NCBI RefSeq assembly: GCF_030646015.1
Contig: NZ_JAUSLT010000101.1
Coordinates: 62,001 to 126,000 of the forward strand
Source: Bradyrhizobium sp.
Lineage (GTDB): Bacteria; Pseudomonadota; Alphaproteobacteria; Rhizobiales; Xanthobacteraceae
DNA length: 64,000 nt
Direction of reading: 5' to 3'
Of the stretch, positions 19,404 to 31,458 are shown piece by piece; the stretch's first letter is position 1; every line of letters starts with the position of its first letter. The notes below the pieces were generated by a model, which was not told the DNA's origin, ran no database searches, and worked only from the letters and a program-made list of their open reading frames with translations. The position numbers and the translations under genes were made by a program.

Positions 19404-19907
19404 ATGTCCGCAACATTCAATACGTCGCTCGGTCAAACCCCAATCCGCCCGCTCCATCTGGCCGTCATCGCCGGCCTCGCTTGCGCCTTCGTGATCGGCA
19501 AGGCCCTGCCATCGACGATGGACGCCATCTCGGCAGTCATCGCGCCGCTGTGTGCCAGCAGCGAGCCCATGGGCTCCTCGCTCGACACCGTCGAGCCGAT
19601 CGGCTCGTATGCGCTGCCGAACGTACCGGGCAAGCGCGTCACGATCGTGCGGGTGTTCTACGGCCCCGGTGGATTTACCCGCGCGCATCGCCATGCGGGC
19701 TCGGTCACCGCCTACGTCACCAGGGGCGAGATCCGCTCGCAACTCGGCGGCGGTCCGGTCGAGACCTTCAAGGTCGGGCAATCGTTCTTCGAGCCGCCGG
19801 GTGCGACCCATCTGGTTTCGGCCAACGCCAGCAACACCGAGCCCGCCGAATTGATCGCGGTGTTCGTGGCGGACGAAGGCGCGCAGCTCACGACGTTCAT
19901 TGAATAG
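19404..19907 (+). CDS. Cupin-domain protein
   Basis: 'GGFTRAHRHAGSVTAYVTRGEIRSQLGGGPVETFKVGQSFFEPPGATHLVSANAS' cupin core, N-terminal hydrophobic anchor. Confidence 0.9.
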   Translation: MSATFNTSLGQTPIRPLHLAVIAGLACAFVIGKALPSTMDAISAVIAPLCASSEPMGSSLDTVEPIGSYALPNVPGKRVTIVRVFYGPGGFTRAHRHAGSVTAYVTRGEIRSQLGGGPVETFKVGQSFFEPPGATHLVSANASNTEPAELIAVFVADEGAQLTTFIE

Positions 19908-19972
19908 AATTTACCGCAGGCGCCTGACCGGCCGTGTATGGTCTCGTCCAGGCAACGCGGAGTGCGGGCGGT

Positions 19973-20998
19973 ATGGACGCAAGGCTTGAACGAAGACTGC
20001 GGCTGTTTGCCATCATTGTCGTTGTCAGCGCCGTCGCCTCCGCCGCATTTTCCCTCGCGCAGGGCTTTAATTCCCTTGCGGGAATAGCGGTGGGCGTCTC
20101 GTACGGCATACTCCTCAGTGCCCCGATCGCGGGCATCTCCCTGTTCGTCCTGCAAGGCCCGATGCGGCCGTGGCTCGGCGGCCTTTCGTTTACCGCCAGC
20201 CTGATGGTGCGGAGTGCGATCTTCGCGGCCATCATCCTCCCCATACTGTACTTTCAACTGGGCAGCGTCATCGCCGGGGTTCCTGTCGATCCAACTCATA
20301 AAGGCCTTTGGATAGCCGTCGTCTTTTCCGTTGTGTGCGTGATCCTGGCCAATCTCATCGTCGGCATCGCCAACATTATCGGCCCGCGTGCGTTGCTGAA
20401 TTTCGTCAGCGGTCGATACCACGCCCCGATCGAGGAAAACCGCTTCGTGCTTTTCGTCGACATTGCGGGATCGACGGGGCTGGCCGAGCGGCTCGGCGGC
20501 GTGGGCATCCATCGCCTGCTCGACCGGACGTTTCGCCTTCTCACCCTTGCCGTCGTCGACTGTCGCGGCGAGGTCCTCAACTATGTCGGCGATGAAGTGA
20601 TCGTGACCTGGCGGGAAGACGGAGGAGCTATCGAGTGTCGTCCGCTCCGCTGTTTCGCGGCGATGCGCGATGAACTGGCGCGCGCATCGGATCAGCTGGA
20701 ACGCGAATTCGGCGCGGTGCCGCGGATTCGCGGTGCCTTGCATTTCGGGCCGGTGATTATCGGAGAGATCGGCGACGTCAAGCGCGCCATCGTTTTCAAC
20801 GGCGACGTCATGAATACCGCAGCGCGGCTGGAGGAGCTCAGCCGCAATGTCGATGGCGGCTTTCTGGCGTCGCGCGCGGCGATGGATCGGTTCGACTCGC
20901 CGCCGCCGTTCCCGGTTCGCGATCTCGGGCGCCTGCCGATTCGCGGACGCGTCGATGGCATCGACGTGGTCGGCATCGGCACGCCGACACCGGCGTGA
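19973..20998 (+). CDS. Class III adenylate/guanylate cyclase with N-terminal membrane region
   Basis: MDARLERRLRLFAIIVVV... TM helices, then 'ENRFVLFVDIAGSTGLAERLGG...VLNYVGDEVIVTWR...GALHFGPVIIGEIGDVKRAIVFNGDVMNTAARLEELSR'. Confidence 0.92.
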   Translation: MDARLERRLRLFAIIVVVSAVASAAFSLAQGFNSLAGIAVGVSYGILLSAPIAGISLFVLQGPMRPWLGGLSFTASLMVRSAIFAAIILPILYFQLGSVIAGVPVDPTHKGLWIAVVFSVVCVILANLIVGIANIIGPRALLNFVSGRYHAPIEENRFVLFVDIAGSTGLAERLGGVGIHRLLDRTFRLLTLAVVDCRGEVLNYVGDEVIVTWREDGGAIECRPLRCFAAMRDELARASDQLEREFGAVPRIRGALHFGPVIIGEIGDVKRAIVFNGDVMNTAARLEELSRNVDGGFLASRAAMDRFDSPPPFPVRDLGRLPIRGRVDGIDVVGIGTPTPA

Positions 20999-21020
20999 TC
21001 TTGACCTGCTTCAGAGAATC

Positions 21021-21124
21021 GTAGGGTGGGCAAAGGCGCCCTTGCGTCGTGCCCCACCATTGCGCAGCTTGCGCGATGATAGATGGTGGGCACGGCGCCC
21101 AGTGGCGCCTTTGCCCACCCTACG
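21021..21124. repeat. Dispersed palindromic repeat family A (GTAGGGTGGGCAAAGG...CCTTTGCCCACCCTAC), copy 1
   Basis: Inverted arms gtagggtgggcaaaggcgcc / ggcgcctttgcccaccctac; related copies at about 39005 and 59260. Confidence 0.9.
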
Positions 21125-21133
21125 CGATGTATC

Positions 21134-22507
21134 TCACACCGGCTTCAGCGTCACCCGCAATCCGTCGCGCGGCTTCGGGATCGGCCACATCTGCCAGTCC
21201 GGGGCATAGCCGGGCTCCAGCGAGACCTCGAGATTCTGCAGGAAGTGCCGTGCGAAGCATTTCGCCTGCATGTAGGCGAAGTGCAGCCCGATGCACATAT
21301 GCGCGCCGCCGCCGAATGGCACCCAGGCGAAGCGATGGCGGCCGCGCTGCGCCTCCTCGGTGAAGCGCATGGGATCGAACGTGTCGGGATCGGGCCAGAT
21401 CTCGGGCATGTGATGGGTGAACAGCGTATTGACGCCGACCCCGGTGCCGGCCGGAATCGCGTAACCCTTGAAGGTGAAGTCGCGGACCGCGCGCCGCGGC
21501 ATCGAAGGCACCGGCGGCTTCAACCGCAGCGCCTCCTTCAAGGCCATCTCGGTCAGCTGCATGGCTTCGAGATTGTCGAAGCTGGTGGGCTCCCCGGGCC
21601 CCACGCCGAGCGCGTTCACTTCATTTCGCAATTTGTCCTGCCACTCCGGATGGGCAGCCAGCTCGCCGACGAATGACGTCAGCGACGAGGTCAGCGTGTC
21701 ATGCGCGGCCATCATCAGAAAGCTCATGTGGTCGACGATGTCCTGCGTCGACAGCAACGCGCCGTCCTCGTGGGTGGCGTGGCACAGCTGCGAGAACAGA
21801 TCTTCGCCACTGCCTTTGGCGCGGCGGATCGGAATCTGTTCGGAGAAATAGGCGACGATGCGCTTGCGGCCGTTGACGCCGCGCGCCATCGCGGTGCCGG
21901 GCAGCGGCTTGCGGATCACGGCGACCGAGGCCGCCACCATGTCGACGAAGGCGTTGGTGATGTCGTCGACTTCAGGCCCGATCTCGGCGCCGAGGAACGA
22001 GGTCGCGGCGAGATCGAGCGTCAGCTGCTTCATGGCGGGATAAAGCAGCATTGGCCCGGGTTTCGCCTTCCATTGCGCGACCCGCGCTGCGATGCCGGTG
22101 TCCAGTTCGCCAAGATAGGATTTCATCGGCCCGGCCTTGAAGGCGACCGACAACGCGCGGCGGTGCAGGCGGTGCTCCTCGAAATCGAGCAGCATCAATC
22201 CGCGCGGAAACAGCCGCCCGAGAATCGGGCCCCAGCCATGCGTCGAGGAGAACAGCTTGGCCTGGTCGAACAGCACCAGCTCGTTGGCCTCGGGTCCCAG
22301 CAGCGTGAGACTGGTTTCGCCAAACAAATGGGTTCGATAGACCAGCCCGTATTTCGCCGCCGACCTCTCGACATATTCTTTCGGGTCGGCGAGTGCCTCG
22401 AGGGTCCGGCCGATCAGCGGCCAGCCCTCATTGCCGGGAATATGCGTCAGCGAATTGCGCTTCGGCGGGGTGAAGGTAAGCGCGGGGGCCACACTTTGCA
22501 TCGACAT
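21134..22507 (-). CDS. Cytochrome P450
   Basis: Heme-binding loop 'FAWVPFGGGAHMCIGLHFAYMQAK', ExxR 'ALKEALRLKPPVP', I-helix 'MMAAHDTLTSSL'. Confidence 0.95.
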   Translation of the reverse strand: MSMQSVAPALTFTPPKRNSLTHIPGNEGWPLIGRTLEALADPKEYVERSAAKYGLVYRTHLFGETSLTLLGPEANELVLFDQAKLFSSTHGWGPILGRLFPRGLMLLDFEEHRLHRRALSVAFKAGPMKSYLGELDTGIAARVAQWKAKPGPMLLYPAMKQLTLDLAATSFLGAEIGPEVDDITNAFVDMVAASVAVIRKPLPGTAMARGVNGRKRIVAYFSEQIPIRRAKGSGEDLFSQLCHATHEDGALLSTQDIVDHMSFLMMAAHDTLTSSLTSFVGELAAHPEWQDKLRNEVNALGVGPGEPTSFDNLEAMQLTEMALKEALRLKPPVPSMPRRAVRDFTFKGYAIPAGTGVGVNTLFTHHMPEIWPDPDTFDPMRFTEEAQRGRHRFAWVPFGGGAHMCIGLHFAYMQAKCFARHFLQNLEVSLEPGYAPDWQMWPIPKPRDGLRVTLKPV

Positions 22508-22620
22508 GGCAATTGCTCCTGATGGTCCCAGACCGTTTCAGTCAGGAAAATACCCCTTTGTCCGGGTCCTGCAAGGGTGATCGAGTGACGCGGCGCGAAT
22601 GACGGTCGCGCCGCGTCGTG

Positions 22621-23862
22621 TTACGCCTTCTGCTTGGCGGCTTCCTTCTGCAGGTCCGGCGCGTTGATGGTCGGGATCGCGACGCGGCCGGGGCCGGTGT
22701 GCTGGAGCGCGGCCGCGGCCTTGTCGTTCTCCATGATCTTGGCCATGACAGCCTGGCCGGCGCGCTCGAACACCGCGCGGTTGTCGATCACGAATTGCTG
22801 CGATTTGCGCAACGACGCGATGTAGCCGTTGATCTCCGGCACCACATAGCGCGCTACCATGTCCCAGCTGCGCCGGGTATTTTCGGGATTGGCCCAGTCG
22901 TGCACGAAGCCGACGATGGTGCCGACGCCGCCGGAGACCTCCATCAGGCTCTTGATGGTTTTGACCAGATCGTCGGGGGTGCCGATGGTGGAGGCCGCTC
23001 CCTCGCCGCCGGCGGTCTTCTCCACGGCGTCTTCGGGCGATGTGAACGGCTGCAGGCCCGGGCGCTGCAGGGTGCGGACATTATATTCATTGTGCCAGCG
23101 CATCAGGCCCGGTCCGGCCTCGCGCTGGGCCTGCTCGCGGGTCTCGGCGATGTGCCACGACAGCAGCACGCGCCAGTTGGCGCGGCTCACGGTGGTGCCG
23201 GCCTTTTTGGCGGCGTCCTCGGCAAAGCCCCATTGCGTCGGCAGCGCCATCAGGCCCTGGGTCGACATCGAGCCCAGCGAAATGATGCCGATGCCGTATT
23301 TGCCGGCCAGCGTCATGCCCGACGGTGAGATCTGCGAGGCCACCACGAACGGCATCTCCTCCTGCAGCGGCAGGATCTGCAGCGCGGCGTCGTTCATGGT
23401 GAACCAGTCGGTCTTGGCGGTGACGCGCTCGCCGTTGAACAGCCGGCGGATGATCGCGATCGCCTCGTCCTGGCGGTCGCGCTGCGTCATCGGATCGATG
23501 CCGAGCGTGTGCGCATCGGAGGCGAGCGCGCCCGGTCCGGAACCGAAGATGGCGCGGCCGCCCGTCATATGGTCGAGCTGCACCATGCGCTGCGCGACGT
23601 TGTAGGGATGGTGATAGGGCAGCGAGACCACGCCGGTGCCGAGCATGATGCGCTTGGTGCGCTCGCCGGCGGCGGCCAGGAACATCTCCGGCGAGGCGAT
23701 GGTTTCCCAGCCCGAGGAATGATGCTCGCCGCACCAGAATTCGTCATAGCCGAGCGCGTCGAGCTGTTCGACCAGGTCGAGATCCCTGCGGAATTGCAGC
23801 ATCGGATGCTCGCCGATCGGGTGATGCGGGGCGAGGAAGGCTCCGAATTTGAGGCGCGCCAT
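22621..23862 (-). CDS. LLM-class flavin-dependent (luciferase-like) oxidoreductase
   Basis: Start at 23862: MARLKFGAFLAPHHPIGEHPMLQFRRDLDLVEQLDALGYDEFWCGEHHSSGWETIASPEMFLAAAGERTKRIMLGTGVVSLPYHHPYNVAQRMVQLDHMTGGRAIFGSGPG. Confidence 0.95.
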   Translation of the reverse strand: MARLKFGAFLAPHHPIGEHPMLQFRRDLDLVEQLDALGYDEFWCGEHHSSGWETIASPEMFLAAAGERTKRIMLGTGVVSLPYHHPYNVAQRMVQLDHMTGGRAIFGSGPGALASDAHTLGIDPMTQRDRQDEAIAIIRRLFNGERVTAKTDWFTMNDAALQILPLQEEMPFVVASQISPSGMTLAGKYGIGIISLGSMSTQGLMALPTQWGFAEDAAKKAGTTVSRANWRVLLSWHIAETREQAQREAGPGLMRWHNEYNVRTLQRPGLQPFTSPEDAVEKTAGGEGAASTIGTPDDLVKTIKSLMEVSGGVGTIVGFVHDWANPENTRRSWDMVARYVVPEINGYIASLRKSQQFVIDNRAVFERAGQAVMAKIMENDKAAAALQHTGPGRVAIPTINAPDLQKEAAKQKA

Positions 23863-24033
23863 TGGGTTTCTCTCCGGACTTTGTTGTTCTTGGATGCTTG
23901 GGCCCAAACTACGGGGCGCCGCGCCGCAAGGCAATCGCGCACGGCCGCCAATGCTGCATGGTTGTCGTGCAGCGCAGGGTGACGTAGCGTCCGCCTTCCT
24001 TTCGAAACGTACAGCCCTGAACGGCCTTCGCCC

Positions 24034-24735
24034 ATGAAACTGGCAAAACCCCGCATCGATATCGGTTTTGCGACCAATGATGCGCCGGCCGCGCTGGCAT
24101 TCTGGCAGAACCAGATCGGCCTGCCGTTCGACTACACCCAGCCGATCCGCCGCGGCTTCAAGCAGCACCGGCACGATCTCTGCGGTTCGATCCTGAAGAT
24201 CAACCAGGTCTACGATCCGCTCCCCGACGCCCCGCCGGCGGGCTACCGCGAACTGCTGATCGCGCGCGACGGCATCGCGGCGCCGCTGCCGCTGGTCGAC
24301 CCCGACGGCAACCGCGTCTCGCTGGTGCCGAGGGGCATGCTCGGGATCGAGCGTATCGGAATCCGCCTCGGCGTCCGCGACGTCGAGGCGCATCGACGTT
24401 TCTATATGGAGGCGCTCGGACTGCCGCAGGGCAACGCCAATGGCTCCGGGGAGACCTATCTCGCTGGCGATACCGTGCTGATCGTGGAGCCCGACCCCGG
24501 GGCGCCGCATGATGCGGCGTCCGAGGGCAAGGGGTGGCGCTACATCACGTTCCAGGTGTTCGAGGTCGACCGCGAGCACGCTCACGTGCTGGCCCATGGC
24601 GGCCGCGAGGCGCGCGCGCCGGTGACGCTGGGGACCACGGCGCGGATCTCGATGGTGCGTGACCCCGACGGCAACTGGATCGAACTGTCGCAGCGCGCCT
24701 CGCTCACGGGATCGCTGGAGCCGGCAAGCGCGTAG
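24034..24735 (+). CDS. VOC-family (glyoxalase/bleomycin resistance) protein
   Basis: MKLAKPRIDIGFATNDAPAALAFWQNQIGLPFDY...GIRLGVRDVEAHRRFYMEALGLPQGNANG...ARISMVRDPDGNWIELSQRASLTGSLEPASA, two VOC modules. Confidence 0.92.
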   Translation: MKLAKPRIDIGFATNDAPAALAFWQNQIGLPFDYTQPIRRGFKQHRHDLCGSILKINQVYDPLPDAPPAGYRELLIARDGIAAPLPLVDPDGNRVSLVPRGMLGIERIGIRLGVRDVEAHRRFYMEALGLPQGNANGSGETYLAGDTVLIVEPDPGAPHDAASEGKGWRYITFQVFEVDREHAHVLAHGGREARAPVTLGTTARISMVRDPDGNWIELSQRASLTGSLEPASA

Positions 24736-24800
24736 ATCCGATGCATACAAACTTAATGAACATGATCTAATCGTCTTCACGCATTCCAGAACAGAACGCG

Positions 24801-24839
24801 AAGGTCCCGGTCCTTCTGTGGCGGTCGAACCGGGACCTT
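24801..24839 (+). terminator. Stem-loop after the VOC gene
   Basis: Perfect 11-bp inverted repeat aaggtcccggt ... accgggacctt (24801-24811 / 24829-24839). No strong U-tract follows, so this is a putative terminator. Confidence 0.6.
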
Positions 24840-24860
24840 CATCTCAAATCTTTCCCCCCG

Positions 24861-25085
24861 TTGCAGCTCCGGCTGGCCTCTCTGCACTCAATTCGGGTCC
24901 GGTTGGGCGGCCTTCCGGCGTTCGACAACGATCCGGATTTCAGCTGGAACATCGGGGCCGGGCTGTTTCGCCCCGACGACAGACTTCGACTCCGTGTCGA
25001 CGCGGCGATCGGGGCGCTGCTGGCGGATGGCACGATCGCGCAAATCTACGCCCGCTACGGCATCGAACTGCGGCCCCCGCGGTGA
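24861..25085 (+). pseudogene. C-terminal remnant of a family-3 periplasmic substrate-binding protein
   Basis: 'FDNDPDFSWNIGAGLFRPDDRLRLRVDAAIGALLADGTIAQIYARYGIELRPPR' resembles the C-terminus of amino-acid-type SBPs. No N-terminal lobe or signal peptide is present upstream. Confidence 0.6.
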
Positions 25086-25187
25086 GGCGCAGGACGCTCG
25101 CCATATTCCAGCCGCCGATGCGGCGCGCCGTTAAGCAACATCCTGTTAATAGCGGGGACTGACAGCACACGGTCTTTTTATTTTGCA

Positions 25188-26465
25188 GTGCAGCAACTAT
25201 CTGGTCCTGATGGGGTTAATAAGCCTCTCACGAAGGAGCCGCCGTTGTCCCTCGCCGATAATATCGAATTCCTGCGACGCCTGCCTAAGCTGAACGGTTT
25301 CAATGGCTTGGGGGGTATCGGGCGGAATCTGCGGCCACCCGTGGACAGTCCGCTGGTGGAAACCGCTGATTTTGGGTCCAATCCGGGCGCACTCCGGATG
25401 TTTTCGTTCGTGCCCGATCATCGCCAGGCGGTGCCGGCGCTGGTCGTCGTCCTGCACGGCTGCGGACAGACTGCGGCCGGCTACGATCTCGGCGCCGGCT
25501 GGTCGATGCTGGCGAAGCATTACGGTTTTGCCTTGCTGATGCCGCAGCAGCAATCGGCGAACAACGGCAATGGCTGTTTCAACTGGTTCAATCCGGAGGA
25601 TACCGCGCGCGACAGCGGCGAGGCCTGCTCGATCCGGCAGATGATCGCGCGGATGGAGCTCGATGTCGGCATCGACGCGCGACGCGTCTTCGTCACCGGG
25701 CTTTCCGCCGGCGGCGCCATGACCTCGGTGATGCTGGCGACCTATCCGGAAATTTTCGCCGGCGGCGCCATCATCGCCGGACTGCCGTTCGGCGTCGCCA
25801 CCAACATGCGGGAAGCGCTGAGCGGCATGTACCAGTCGCCGTCCCGCCCCGCCGCCGAATTGGGCGATCTGGTGCGCAACGCCTCGAGCCACAAGGGCCC
25901 CTGGCCAAAACTGTCGGTCTGGCACGGCAGCGCCGACCGCACCGTCAACCCCGCCAATGCCGACGAGATCGTCAAGCAGTGGCTCGATGTGCATCAGCTG
26001 CCGTCGGCGCCGATGTCCGAGGCCGATGTCGACGGCTACCCCCGCCAGGTCTGGTGGAACGCGGATGGCGACACCATCGTCGAATCCTACACCATCACCA
26101 ACATGGCGCACGGCACGCCGCTCGGGATCGGTGACAATGACGAGCGCTATGGCGCGCAGGGGGCGTTCCTGATCGAAGCGGGCATTTCATCGTCCTATCA
26201 CATCGCGAATTTCTTCGGCCTCACCGAATGGATTCATCTGGCTGCCAGGGAGACGGCGAAGGAAACTGCGAAGGAAACGGAAAAGCCAGCCGTGAAGACA
26301 ATTGCGGCCGCCGAGGGCGCACCGGATCTGACACGGGTGCTCTGGCCGATGACCACGCTCAGTCGCCGTCCCGAGCCGGCTCCGGCCGCGCCTCAAAAGC
26401 GCCCCGGCATCGATGTCAGCGCCGTCATCACCCGCGCGCTCACGGCCGCCGGCCTGATGAAATAG
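25188..26465 (+). CDS. PHB depolymerase-family esterase (extracellular type)
   Basis: 'PALVVVLHGCGQTAAGYDLGAGWSMLAKHYGFALLMPQQQSANNGNGCFNWFNPEDTARDSGEACSIRQMI...RVFVTGLSAGGAMTSVMLATYPEIFAGGAIIAGLP' (GLSAGG lipase box). Confidence 0.92.
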   Translation: MQQLSGPDGVNKPLTKEPPLSLADNIEFLRRLPKLNGFNGLGGIGRNLRPPVDSPLVETADFGSNPGALRMFSFVPDHRQAVPALVVVLHGCGQTAAGYDLGAGWSMLAKHYGFALLMPQQQSANNGNGCFNWFNPEDTARDSGEACSIRQMIARMELDVGIDARRVFVTGLSAGGAMTSVMLATYPEIFAGGAIIAGLPFGVATNMREALSGMYQSPSRPAAELGDLVRNASSHKGPWPKLSVWHGSADRTVNPANADEIVKQWLDVHQLPSAPMSEADVDGYPRQVWWNADGDTIVESYTITNMAHGTPLGIGDNDERYGAQGAFLIEAGISSSYHIANFFGLTEWIHLAARETAKETAKETEKPAVKTIAAAEGAPDLTRVLWPMTTLSRRPEPAPAAPQKRPGIDVSAVITRALTAAGLMK

Positions 26466-26631
26466 CGGCCATGCCGGGCCGCGCCGGCATCTGCCCGGCC
26501 GGCACGGGCTATTTTGTTCCATCGATACCGGATTTATTTGGAACCAAAGGCCGTCTTGCGCGTTTGGGGCTGTGACCGGCGGTTACGTTCCGGCTGCTCG
26601 TTTGGGCTGAACCAGCCACCGATCGTGTTGA

Positions 26632-29121
<2,490 letters not shown>

Positions 29122-29237
29122 CGATCGGTCCATTGCCGGGGTCGGCATGACGCATGGTATCGGCGCGGACGCTCACCCTATTGAAGCCCCGGACAAAGTG
29201 GCCGATGATCGCGTGGTTGCGTGAGGGGCTTTGAGTC

Positions 29238-30512
29238 ATGCGGATTTCGTGGCCGGTCCGGTCTGCCCTGGTGGCGGCTATCCTGCTGCCTTGTCTGGCG
29301 TTGCACGCCGCTCCGGCGTTGGCCGAGAAGCGCGTCGCGCTCGTGATCGGCAACGGCGCCTACCGGAATGCCACCCCTCTGCCGAACCCGCGCAACGACG
29401 CGCAGGACGTCGCCGCGGCACTGACCCGCACCGGATTCGAGACCATTGTCGGCGTCGATCTCGATCGCGCCAGCATGGACAAGGTCGCCGTCGCCTTTAA
29501 CCGCGCCGCGCGGGATGCAGATGTTGCTGTGTTCTACTATAGCGGCCACGCCTTGCAGTTTGCCGGCGTCAATTACCTGATGCCGGTCGACGCCAGACTG
29601 ACCGATGAGGCCGATCTACGGCTGATGGCGCGGGTCGATGACGTGGTCGCCGACCTGCAGCAGGCGAAGAATCTCCGCATCCTGGTGCTCGATGCCTGCC
29701 GCGACAATCCGTTCGCCGAAGCGTTGAAGCGTTCGGTCGGGCGCACCAGGGGCGCCACCCTTGGCAACGGTCTTGCCAAGATGGACAGTCCGAAGGGCAT
29801 GATCGTCGCTTACGCCACGCAGGCCGGCCGTACCGCCGAAGACGGCTCCGGCCGTAACAGCCCGTATACGGCGGCGTTCCTCAGGAACATCGAGACGCCG
29901 GAAGAAATCGGCACGGTGTTTCGCCGGATCAGCGCCGACGTTTACGATGCCACCCGGCGGACGCAGCTTCCCGAGCTGTCGCTGTCGCTGATCGGCGAGT
30001 TCTATCTGAAAGGCCGGTCGTCCGCCGCTTCACCGGCGACGGCAAAGTCGGACGAGGTGTCCGCGCTGGAGCAGCGCCTGAAAAGCCTTGAAGAGCGGCT
30101 GAGGACGAAAGATGAGCCACAGAGCGCGCTGGCGCCGCCGGCGCGGATGAGTTCGCCGGTTACGGCCGCACCTGCAGCCTTGCCGCCGGCCGTCGGCGCC
30201 TACGACCCGGTCGGCGCCGTAACGGCCTTTTACACGGCGCTGTCGGAAGCCAACGGCCGTTCGGCGGTGGCATGGGTGGTGCCGGAAAAGCGCGGTGCCG
30301 GACCCTACGTCGATGCCAACATCAGCAAATTCTATTCAAGCCTGCGCGAGCCGCTCAGGATCCTGAGCGTCGAGCGGATCGACGCCGATCATGTCGGCGT
30401 CAAGTACAGTTTTGTGCGGCCGAGCGGCAGCGCATGTGCCGGCGACGCCAGGGTCAATACGGTGTTCCGGAAAGGCCGGACATTTATCAAGGGCATCGCG
30501 GCGAATTGCTAG
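29238..30512 (+). CDS. Secreted caspase-family (peptidase C14-like) protein
   Basis: Signal peptide, 'KRVALVIGNGAYRNATPLPNPRNDAQDVAAAL', catalytic His region 'VAVFYYSGHALQF', catalytic Cys region 'LRILVLDACRDNPFAE'. Confidence 0.92.
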   Translation: MRISWPVRSALVAAILLPCLALHAAPALAEKRVALVIGNGAYRNATPLPNPRNDAQDVAAALTRTGFETIVGVDLDRASMDKVAVAFNRAARDADVAVFYYSGHALQFAGVNYLMPVDARLTDEADLRLMARVDDVVADLQQAKNLRILVLDACRDNPFAEALKRSVGRTRGATLGNGLAKMDSPKGMIVAYATQAGRTAEDGSGRNSPYTAAFLRNIETPEEIGTVFRRISADVYDATRRTQLPELSLSLIGEFYLKGRSSAASPATAKSDEVSALEQRLKSLEERLRTKDEPQSALAPPARMSSPVTAAPAALPPAVGAYDPVGAVTAFYTALSEANGRSAVAWVVPEKRGAGPYVDANISKFYSSLREPLRILSVERIDADHVGVKYSFVRPSGSACAGDARVNTVFRKGRTFIKGIAANC

Positions 30513-30524
30513 GTTCGCCGTCCC

Positions 30525-31211
30525 TTACATCTCGCCGGTGAGAAACGGATTGGTCATCCGCTCCTGGCCGATGCTGGAGCCGGGGCCGTGGCCGCAAATG
30601 AAGCCGACATCGTCGCCGAGCGGCAGCAGCTTTTCGGTGATCGACCTGATCAGCGTGTCGTGGTCGCCGCCGGGAATGTCGCTGCGTCCGACCGAGCCGC
30701 TGAACAGCACGTCGCCGACATGGGCGAACCGCATCTCCTTGTTGAAGAAGACGACGCTGCCCGGCGAATGGCCGGGGCAATGCAGGACATCGAAGACGAG
30801 CTTGCCGACCGAGACCTGATCGCCTTCCTCGAGCCAGCGGTCGGGTACGAAATCGCGCACGCCGGCCATGCCGAAACGCAAGCCGCTCATCACCACATTG
30901 TCGGTCAGGAACTTGTCGTCGATATGGGGGCCGATGATCTCGACCTTCAGCGCGTCGCGCAGGTCGGCGGCGCCGCCGACATGGTCGATATGGCCATGGG
31001 TCAGCCAGATCTTTTCCACCGACACATTGGCCTGCTTGATCGCGGCCAGAATCTTGTCGACGTCGCCGCCGGGGTCGATCACCACGGCCTTTTTGGTGGC
31101 TTCGCACCACAGCAGCATGCAGTTCTGTTCGAACAGCGTTACCGGAATGATGAGGGCGCCGGCCTTCGCCGTCGCGTCTGATTGCTCGTTGGCTTCTGTT
31201 TGCTGGGTCAT
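30525..31211 (-). CDS. MBL-fold metallohydrolase (glyoxalase II-like)
   Basis: Start at 31211: MTQQTEANEQSDATAKAGALIIPVTLFEQNCMLLWCEATKKAVVIDPGGDVDKI...IWLTHGHIDHVGGAADL...VLHCPGHSPGSVVFF. Confidence 0.93.
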   Translation of the reverse strand: MTQQTEANEQSDATAKAGALIIPVTLFEQNCMLLWCEATKKAVVIDPGGDVDKILAAIKQANVSVEKIWLTHGHIDHVGGAADLRDALKVEIIGPHIDDKFLTDNVVMSGLRFGMAGVRDFVPDRWLEEGDQVSVGKLVFDVLHCPGHSPGSVVFFNKEMRFAHVGDVLFSGSVGRSDIPGGDHDTLIRSITEKLLPLGDDVGFICGHGPGSSIGQERMTNPFLTGEM

Positions 31212-31255
31212 AGCCGCACAATGCCGATTTTTGGCGGCTCGCCAAGAAAAAGATT

Positions 31256-31441
31256 TCTTCTCCTCTCCCCCCGCTGTGTCCGCCGAAGCCGTTCGGCGAA
31301 GGCGGGCGAAGCGGTGGGGAGGGGCCGGGGGTGGGGGGTGCTTCCGCAAATTCGCTTTCAGAGGAATGCGCCGAAACACCCCCCACCCCCGACCCCTCCC
31401 CACCACGCGCAAGGGCGCGTGGGAGGAGGGGAGAAGAAAAT
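31256..31441. repeat. Large GC-rich intergenic palindrome
   Basis: Arms gtggggaggggccgggggtggggggtg and caccccccacccccgacccctccccac (one mismatch over 27), flanked by ctcctctcccccc / gaggaggggagaag. Confidence 0.85.
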
Positions 31442-31458
31442 CACGCCTCGCGAAGGTT

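Noticed and set aside
23863-24780. N-terminal 300 aa of the 719-aa minus ORF
   Set aside because: Antisense to the VOC gene. The real LLM oxidoreductase starts at 23862.
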